Positions 4,332 to 8,809 of a stretch of 8,809 bases of DNA are shown here, piece after piece. The notes under the pieces were generated by a model that was given only the letters and a program-made list of their open reading frames with translations, ran no database searches and was not told the origin of the DNA. Within the stretch, counting starts at the first letter, position 1. Every line of letters begins with the position of its first letter. The position numbers and the translations under genes are program-made. This DNA comes from JAIRQK01 sp047974135 (GTDB taxonomy: Bacteria > Campylobacterota > Campylobacteria > Campylobacterales > Campylobacteraceae). Location of the stretch: the NCBI GenBank assembly GCA_047974135.1, contig JBKECC010000109.1, positions 1 to 8,809 on the forward strand, read 5' to 3'.

Positions 4332-5764
4332 TATTTTTCCTTTTTAATTTCATTTATTGCTTTTGGTTTATCATATAAAAAACCTTGAACAAGGTCTGGA
4401 TTTGAACCAGTTAATAAATCTTCTATTCTACTTTTATCTACAAATTTTACTAGAGATTTTATACGCAAATGTCTCATTAAATCTATCAAAGATTTTAACA
4501 TTTGAAAATAACTATTTTTATCTATATTTTTTGTAAAACTAAGATCAAAAGCAACTATATCAAACCCTACATCTTCTTTTAAATACTCTAAACCTACATC
4601 ATTTAATCCAAACTCATTAAATGCTACCATAAAACCTAACTCTTTATACTCTTTTATAATCTCTTTAAATCTTGGAATATCATCATATATTCTCTTTTCG
4701 CTGAGCATAAAACAAACTTGTTTTGCCTCTATTTGGCTTATTTTTAGCATCTCTTTTAAATTTACCAAAAATCCACTATTTCTAAAAGATACCGTTGAGA
4801 TTTTTACCATAATTTTTATATCTTCATATTTTGATGATATTGTCTTCATCTCATTAAATATAGTTTTTAACAAAAATAGGTCGTATTTTATCTCATATCC
4901 ACTTTTATTTATAGATTTAATTATCTGATTTTTATTTAAAATTTCATAATTACTTACATGTAATCTATCATTTGCCATAAAAAAATATGGATTTTCTTCG
5001 TGTTTTTTATACTTATAAACACCTTGATAAGAAATAACAAAATTTTGTCTGTTTATAGCATTTTTAATCAAAGTATCAAACTCGTCTGGTTTTAAAAGTG
5101 TGTTTGTATTTTGTTCTTCCTCTTTTGTAAGGGATATGAGTTTTGCTATTACATTTTTTATACTTTTATCATAAGAAAGCTCAATGACTGAAACATTTAA
5201 ACTTACCTCTATATTATAAATACCATCTCTTGCTATCTCTTTACAGTAACCTTTTAAAAGATGAATTAACTGTTTTTTACTTTCACTATTCTTGAAAATA
5301 AGTAAAAAATTGTTATCTTGATATCTTCCTATTGGAATATTATTAAACTCATTTTTTATAAGATATCTATTTAAATTATCAACCAATTTTTTTAAAACTA
5401 TATTTTTTACTTCAACACTATAACTCTCTTCAATGAAAGTTATATTTTCCACAAAAAGCATTGCCACAAAACCGTTTTGTTTTTTTACATGTAAGACTTT
5501 TGTTAACTCTTTTGTTATGCCTGCACTATTAAACGCTTTAGTAGAATTATCAAGTATTGAGATATTAAAACTGTTATAAAGAAGATAAAAAACGTAATAT
5601 GTATAAATCATCGCCAAAAATATCATCAAAACAAAGGTATCATCTTTTATATCAAATATTTGGAAAATAACGACATAAAAGATAATAAATCCAAAGAAAG
5701 GGAAGGCTATTTTTAGCGCTGTTTTAAATCTAGTCTGCCTCTCTTTAGATTCTGAATATAGCAT
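4331..5764 (-). CDS. Membrane protein with degenerate GGDEF and EAL domains
   Basis: A 477-residue inner-membrane protein. Two transmembrane helices (about 18-37 and 43-63) precede two cytoplasmic domains. Residues about 75-235 resemble GGDEF: the active-site loop normally R-x-GGDEF is R147-Y-QDNNF, so diguanylate cyclase activity should be lost. Residues about 240-470 resemble EAL: the entry strand is FVISYQGVYKYK (where active enzymes have YQPI), EALLR is replaced by MANDR (263-267), the DDFG metal site is NEFG (383-386), and the later catalytic Lys and Glu positions are not recognisable. The closing VQGFLYDKP (458-466) is well kept. It is thus probably a non-catalytic effector or signalling scaffold, with cyclic-di-GMP binding also doubtful. 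Its ATG lies one base after the gyrB stop and lacks its own clear ribosome binding site, suggesting reinitiation. It contains two TTACATGTAA copies. Confidence 0.8.
   Translation of the reverse strand: MLYSESKERQTRFKTALKIAFPFFGFIIFYVVIFQIFDIKDDTFVLMIFLAMIYTYYVFYLLYNSFNISILDNSTKAFNSAGITKELTKVLHVKKQNGFVAMLFVENITFIEESYSVEVKNIVLKKLVDNLNRYLIKNEFNNIPIGRYQDNNFLLIFKNSESKKQLIHLLKGYCKEIARDGIYNIEVSLNVSVIELSYDKSIKNVIAKLISLTKEEEQNTNTLLKPDEFDTLIKNAINRQNFVISYQGVYKYKKHEENPYFFMANDRLHVSNYEILNKNQIIKSINKSGYEIKYDLFLLKTIFNEMKTISSKYEDIKIMVKISTVSFRNSGFLVNLKEMLKISQIEAKQVCFMLSEKRIYDDIPRFKEIIKEYKELGFMVAFNEFGLNDVGLEYLKEDVGFDIVAFDLSFTKNIDKNSYFQMLKSLIDLMRHLRIKSLVKFVDKSRIEDLLTGSNPDLVQGFLYDKPKAINEIKKEK
4338..4344 (-). promoter_or_regulatory. 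Ribosome binding site for the GTG start of queF
   Basis: AAAAGGA on the minus strand lies inside the last codons of the upstream gene, six bases before GTG (4331-4329). It supports the GTG start over any later one. Confidence 0.65.
4954..4963. repeat. TTACATGTAA palindrome, copy 7 (inside EAL-like gene)
   Basis: Perfect palindrome that reads Leu268-His269-Val270 on the coding strand, directly after the degenerate EAL signature (MANDR). Confidence 0.85.
5485..5494. repeat. TTACATGTAA palindrome, copy 8 (inside EAL-like gene)
   Basis: Perfect palindrome that reads Leu91-His92-Val93 on the coding strand, at the N-terminal end of the degenerate GGDEF domain. It is the last copy before 3.3 kb of gyrB and dnaN that hold none. 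Confidence 0.85.
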
Positions 5765-5765
5765 T

Positions 5766-8096
5766 TTACACGTCTAAATATTTCACATCTTTCGCATGAT
5801 CTTGGATGTATTGGCGTCTTGGTTCAACTTCATCACCCATAAATAGCGAGAAAGTATCACTAGCACTCTGTGCATCATCAATGTTTATGCGAAGAAGTCT
5901 TCTGTTTTCAGGATTCATAGTTGTTTCCCAAAGTTGTTCAGGGTTCATCTCACCCAAACCTTTATATCTTTGTATATATGCACCTTTTTTAGCATTTTTT
6001 TCAATTTCATCAAGAGTTTCAACAAAATCTTTATCATCAAATTTTGGCATAGATTTTTTCTCTATTTTCTTATAAATATATACTGCTTCTTGAAATATAG
6101 GATTTGCAAACAGGTCATCATTGATATTTAACTCTTCTAATCCCTCTTTTGTTTGAATAAAGAGTTGAATCAAATCATCATTTACTGTGGTATTTAAGAT
6201 GTTATAACCCTCTTCTTTTATAAATCCTTGTATATCTTTATAAAGTTCTTTAAATGGCTTTCCTACTAAGTCTGGATTTTCTATTAATCTTCTAATAATT
6301 GAAATCACAGAAAATCTCTTTTGTAATTCATTTAGAGCATTTCTATAAGCTGATACAATTTTAAAGAAATCAATCAAATCTTTATGACCAAAATCTTTAA
6401 ATTCCATATTTTCAATACCGTTTTCAATCAAAAACTCATTCATAGCTTTATCATCTTTTAGATAAATCTCTTTTTTGCCTTTTTTATAACGATAAAGTGG
6501 TGGTTGAGCCAAATAAATATATCCATTTTCAACTACAGGACGTAAAAATCTAAAGAAAAATGTTAAAAGCAAGGTTTGGATGTGACTACCATCAACATCG
6601 GCATCCGTCATGATGATTACTTTATGATATCTTAATCTTTCATTGTCAAACTCTTCTGCTATACCACAACCAAGAGCTGTTATCATATTTTTAATTTCAT
6701 CAGATTTTAATACTTTATCTAAACGGCTTTTTTCAACGTTTAAAATCTTTCCTCGAAGTGGTAAAATAGCTTGAAATACTCTATCTCTTCCTTGTTTTGC
6801 AGAACCACCAGCACTATCACCTTCTACAAGATAAAGTTCACAAATCTCTGCATCTTTACTTTGACAATCAGCCAACTTTCCAGGAAGTGTTCCAATACTT
6901 AAAGAGTCTTTTTTTCTTGTTAAATCTCTTGCTTTTTTAGCGGCTTCTCGCCCACGTGCAGCTGCTAATGCTTTATTCATGATAGCTTTAGCTTCTATTG
7001 GATTTTCTTCAAAATATTTAGAAATACTTTCATAAACGTATTTTTGAACTACAGTTCTTACAAAAGAGTTTCCAAGCTTACTTTTTGTTTGCCCTTCAAA
7101 TTGAGGCTCACTTACCTTTACGCTTACAACGGCTATTAATCCTTCTTTTACATCATCACCTGTTATTTTTACATCTTTTTCACGTGCAGCTGCATTTAAA
7201 TTTATATAATTTGTTATAACACGAGTAAGCCCTGCACGAAATCCACTTTCATGAGTTCCACCTTCAGGAGTTTTGATGTTATTTACAAAAGAGTAAAATG
7301 TTTCACTATATGAGCTGTTATACATAAAAGCTATATCAATACCTAGATTTTCATCTTTTTCTTCAACAAATATAGAATCTTCAATGCGGTAAGGTTTAGC
7401 AACCATCTCTTTTTTATTTAAATCAGTAACAAACTGCTCTATTCCACCTTCAAAGTGATAACTCTCTTTTTTACCAACACGGTTATCTTTAAAATTTATA
7501 GTTATTTTTGGATTTAGATAAGCAATCTCTTTAAATCTTCTAGCTAAAACATCAAATTCAAACTCTGTTACTTCAAATATAGAAGCATCTGGCCAAAATT
7601 CAACAGTAGTTCCAGTTTTTCTAGACTCACCAATAACCTCTAAATCATACTGAGGAATACCTTTTGCAAACTCTTGTCGGAACTCTTTTCCATCTCTTTT
7701 AATCGTTACGATAAGCTTAGAAGAGAGTGCATTTACAACAGAAACACCAACACCGTGCAAACCACCACTTACTTTATAAGTATCTTTATCAAATTTTCCA
7801 CCAGCGTGAAGAACAGTTAAAACAACAGTTGCAGCTGAAATCTTTTCAGTTGGGTGAATATCAGTTGGAATACCACGACCATTATCGGTTATGATAGCTG
7901 AACCTTCATTTGTAATCTCAACATTTATAGTGTCACAAAATCCAGCCATTGCCTCATCTATAGAGTTATCAACAACTTCATAAATTAAGTGATGAAGACC
8001 ATTTATATTTGTGTCTCCAATATACATTCCAGGGCGTTTTCTAACTGCCTCTAAACCTTTTAAAACTTTTATATTATCCGCAGCATAATTACTCAT
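5766..8096 (-). CDS. gyrB: DNA gyrase subunit B
   Basis: ATPase subunit of DNA gyrase, which with GyrA introduces negative supercoils ahead of and behind replication forks. The 776 residues are full length for Campylobacterota. The GHKL ATPase domain shows VVDNSIDEA with Asn44 for Mg-ATP, DNGRGIP with Asp71, and the lid/glycine loop SGGLHGVGVS (110-119). The transducer domain follows to about 390. The Toprim domain has EGDSAGG from Glu425 and the metal-binding TDADVDG with Asp498, Asp500 and Asp502; PLRGKILN lies between them. The C-terminal GyrA-contact region keeps QRYKGLGEMNP from 709. No key residue is missing and there is no large insert like that of E. coli. The ATG is preceded by GGAGA five bases upstream and follows dnaN by 13 nt. 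It carries no TTACATGTAA copy. Confidence 0.98.
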   Translation of the reverse strand: MSNYAADNIKVLKGLEAVRKRPGMYIGDTNINGLHHLIYEVVDNSIDEAMAGFCDTINVEITNEGSAIITDNGRGIPTDIHPTEKISAATVVLTVLHAGGKFDKDTYKVSGGLHGVGVSVVNALSSKLIVTIKRDGKEFRQEFAKGIPQYDLEVIGESRKTGTTVEFWPDASIFEVTEFEFDVLARRFKEIAYLNPKITINFKDNRVGKKESYHFEGGIEQFVTDLNKKEMVAKPYRIEDSIFVEEKDENLGIDIAFMYNSSYSETFYSFVNNIKTPEGGTHESGFRAGLTRVITNYINLNAAAREKDVKITGDDVKEGLIAVVSVKVSEPQFEGQTKSKLGNSFVRTVVQKYVYESISKYFEENPIEAKAIMNKALAAARGREAAKKARDLTRKKDSLSIGTLPGKLADCQSKDAEICELYLVEGDSAGGSAKQGRDRVFQAILPLRGKILNVEKSRLDKVLKSDEIKNMITALGCGIAEEFDNERLRYHKVIIMTDADVDGSHIQTLLLTFFFRFLRPVVENGYIYLAQPPLYRYKKGKKEIYLKDDKAMNEFLIENGIENMEFKDFGHKDLIDFFKIVSAYRNALNELQKRFSVISIIRRLIENPDLVGKPFKELYKDIQGFIKEEGYNILNTTVNDDLIQLFIQTKEGLEELNINDDLFANPIFQEAVYIYKKIEKKSMPKFDDKDFVETLDEIEKNAKKGAYIQRYKGLGEMNPEQLWETTMNPENRRLLRINIDDAQSASDTFSLFMGDEVEPRRQYIQDHAKDVKYLDV

Positions 8097-8100
8097 ATAT

Positions 8101-8105
8101 TCTCC
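8101..8105 (-). promoter_or_regulatory. Ribosome binding site of gyrB in the dnaN-gyrB spacer
   Basis: GGAGA sits five bases before the gyrB ATG. The 13-nt gap leaves no room for a separate promoter, so gyrB is read from upstream (dnaA/dnaN or a promoter inside dnaN). Confidence 0.6.
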
Positions 8106-8109
8106 AAAA

Positions 8110-8809
8110 TTATCTTATTATAGGCATTATAACAGTTATAAACTCTTTTGATTCAACTGTAAAAGGAAGATTTGTATCGTTATATCCAAGTATAAAATTA
8201 CTATCTTCAATATTTGCCAAAAAGTCTAAAATATATCTACTATTTAGTGAAAGAGAGATATCTTCACCAAGCCCAGTTTCAAACTCAACCTCTGTTTTTG
8301 CTTCGATATTGTCGTCATTTAAACTCTCAAAGATAATATTTTTTGATTTAAATGTTAATTTCATTTCAGCAGAAATGATTGAAATTTGTTTAATTGCTTC
8401 TACCATTTTTTCACGATTTAATTGAATTCTAAATTTTTTCTCTTTTGGGATGATTCTCTCATAATCTGGAAATTTTCCATTTATTAATTTTGTAAAAAAT
8501 ATAAAATCATCGCTTTTTGCAATCAAAGTATTTTCATCATAAAAAATCTCCATATTGCTAAAGAAAAGTTTTTGTATTTCAAGTATAGCTTTTTTAGGGA
8601 TTATGATAGAAAGTGCTTCTTCTGTTTTCTTCTCTTTTTTAAATACAGCTAATCTTTTTGTATCTGTTGCTACTAAATTTATATAATTCTCTTTTATATC
8701 AGTCAAAGCTCCCGTTAACTCAAACTTTGGGTTATTGTTATCAATAGCTGGAGTTTTCTGTTTTTCTGCTGTTTTAAATTCAGCCGGGTCTAGGTCGAAG
8801 TTTGGTTTT
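8110..8809 (-). CDS. dnaN: DNA polymerase III beta subunit (sliding clamp), C-terminal 232 residues
   Basis: The beta clamp encircles DNA as a dimer and tethers polymerase III and other partners to it. The frame is open to the right window edge, so the first 120 or so residues of the usual 355 are missing. What remains is most of domain 2 and all of domain 3. Conserved stretches are NPKFELTGAL at the domain 2 start, NYINLVATDTKRLAV (the DTRRLA-type signature), NGKFPDYERIIP, SLNSRYILDFLANI and the C-terminal VIMPIIR. An apparent start at 8706 is a TTG inside the domain (Leu in GALTDIKEN) and is not a real start. It leads the minus-strand gene string and is followed by gyrB after 13 nt, the common Campylobacterota order after dnaA. 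Confidence 0.96.
   Translation of the reverse strand, partial: KPNFDLDPAEFKTAEKQKTPAIDNNNPKFELTGALTDIKENYINLVATDTKRLAVFKKEKKTEEALSIIIPKKAILEIQKLFFSNMEIFYDENTLIAKSDDFIFFTKLINGKFPDYERIIPKEKKFRIQLNREKMVEAIKQISIISAEMKLTFKSKNIIFESLNDDNIEAKTEVEFETGLGEDISLSLNSRYILDFLANIEDSNFILGYNDTNLPFTVESKEFITVIMPIIR

Noticed and set aside
267..5494. CRISPR array made of the repeated palindrome
   Set aside because: Spacing is irregular (hundreds to over a thousand bases) and copies lie inside genes, so there is no repeat-spacer pattern.
5764..5778. A ninth, imperfect palindrome at the gyrB stop (TTTACACGTCTAAA)
   Set aside because: It has a substitution and an extra base relative to TTTACATGTAAA and is no better than chance near-matches.
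5806..6131. Two overlapping plus-strand open frames
   Set aside because: Antisense to the conserved C-terminal part of gyrB; no independent coding signal.
8097..8109. Promoter or origin elements near dnaN/gyrB
   Set aside because: The gap is only 13 nt, and I saw no DnaA-box cluster or AT-rich unwinding element anywhere in the window; oriC is expected beyond the right edge.
8704..8706. TTG as the start of a short clamp-like protein
   Set aside because: Codons upstream continue the conserved DnaN sequence (NPKFELTGA) to the window edge, so this TTG is an internal Leu.

Overview
The window is AT-rich (roughly 30% G+C by eye). It looks like a Campylobacterota chromosome (epsilonproteobacteria), plausibly an Arcobacter- or Sulfurimonas-like genome. 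The evidence is the 776-residue GyrB without the long enterobacterial insert, the dnaN-gyrB order, the short one-domain QueF, the compact SRP RNA and the Cys-rich Sel1 (Hcp-type) exported proteins typical of this phylum. Genus cannot be fixed from the sequence alone. dnaN at the right edge puts dnaA, and probably oriC, just beyond that edge; no origin is visible inside.

Right to left (minus strand, 8809 to 2740) is a tightly packed gene string: dnaN (3' part), gyrB, a membrane protein with degenerate GGDEF and EAL domains, queF, and an HD-domain nucleotidase-like gene. Junctions are 13 nt, 1 nt, a 1-nt overlap (TAGTG) and a 7-nt overlap, so this is almost certainly one transcription unit with translational coupling. 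It joins replication (sliding clamp, gyrase) with queuosine synthesis (QueF) and probable nucleotide-pool maintenance (HD protein). The GGDEF/EAL-like protein has lost its catalytic signatures and is more likely a structural or sensory protein than a cyclic-di-GMP enzyme.

The signal recognition particle RNA gene (ffs) lies on the plus strand at about 2631-2738, ending almost on the stop codon of the convergent HD gene. Divergent from it is a 140-codon gene of unknown function starting with TTG.

The left 2.1 kb (plus strand) holds three tandem genes of the Sel1/Hcp kind: the 3' end of one, a complete 322-residue one, and a complete 276-residue one. The two complete proteins have signal peptides and regular C-x7-C pairs (six and seven), predicting disulfide-stapled helical repeats in the periplasm or outside the cell. 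The first two genes share a C-terminal domain that I do not recognise.

The most unusual feature is a dispersed perfect palindrome, TTACATGTAA (often TTTACATGTAAA). It occurs eight times between 267 and 5494 and never in the rest of gyrB or dnaN. Every intergenic spacer in the left 2.6 kb carries exactly one copy, two of them abutting ribosome binding sites, and four more lie inside coding sequences. In the two degenerate or less conserved minus-strand genes it always reads as Leu-His-Val. This resembles a genome-wide repeated signal of the HIP1 or uptake-sequence type, and I know of no assigned function for it.
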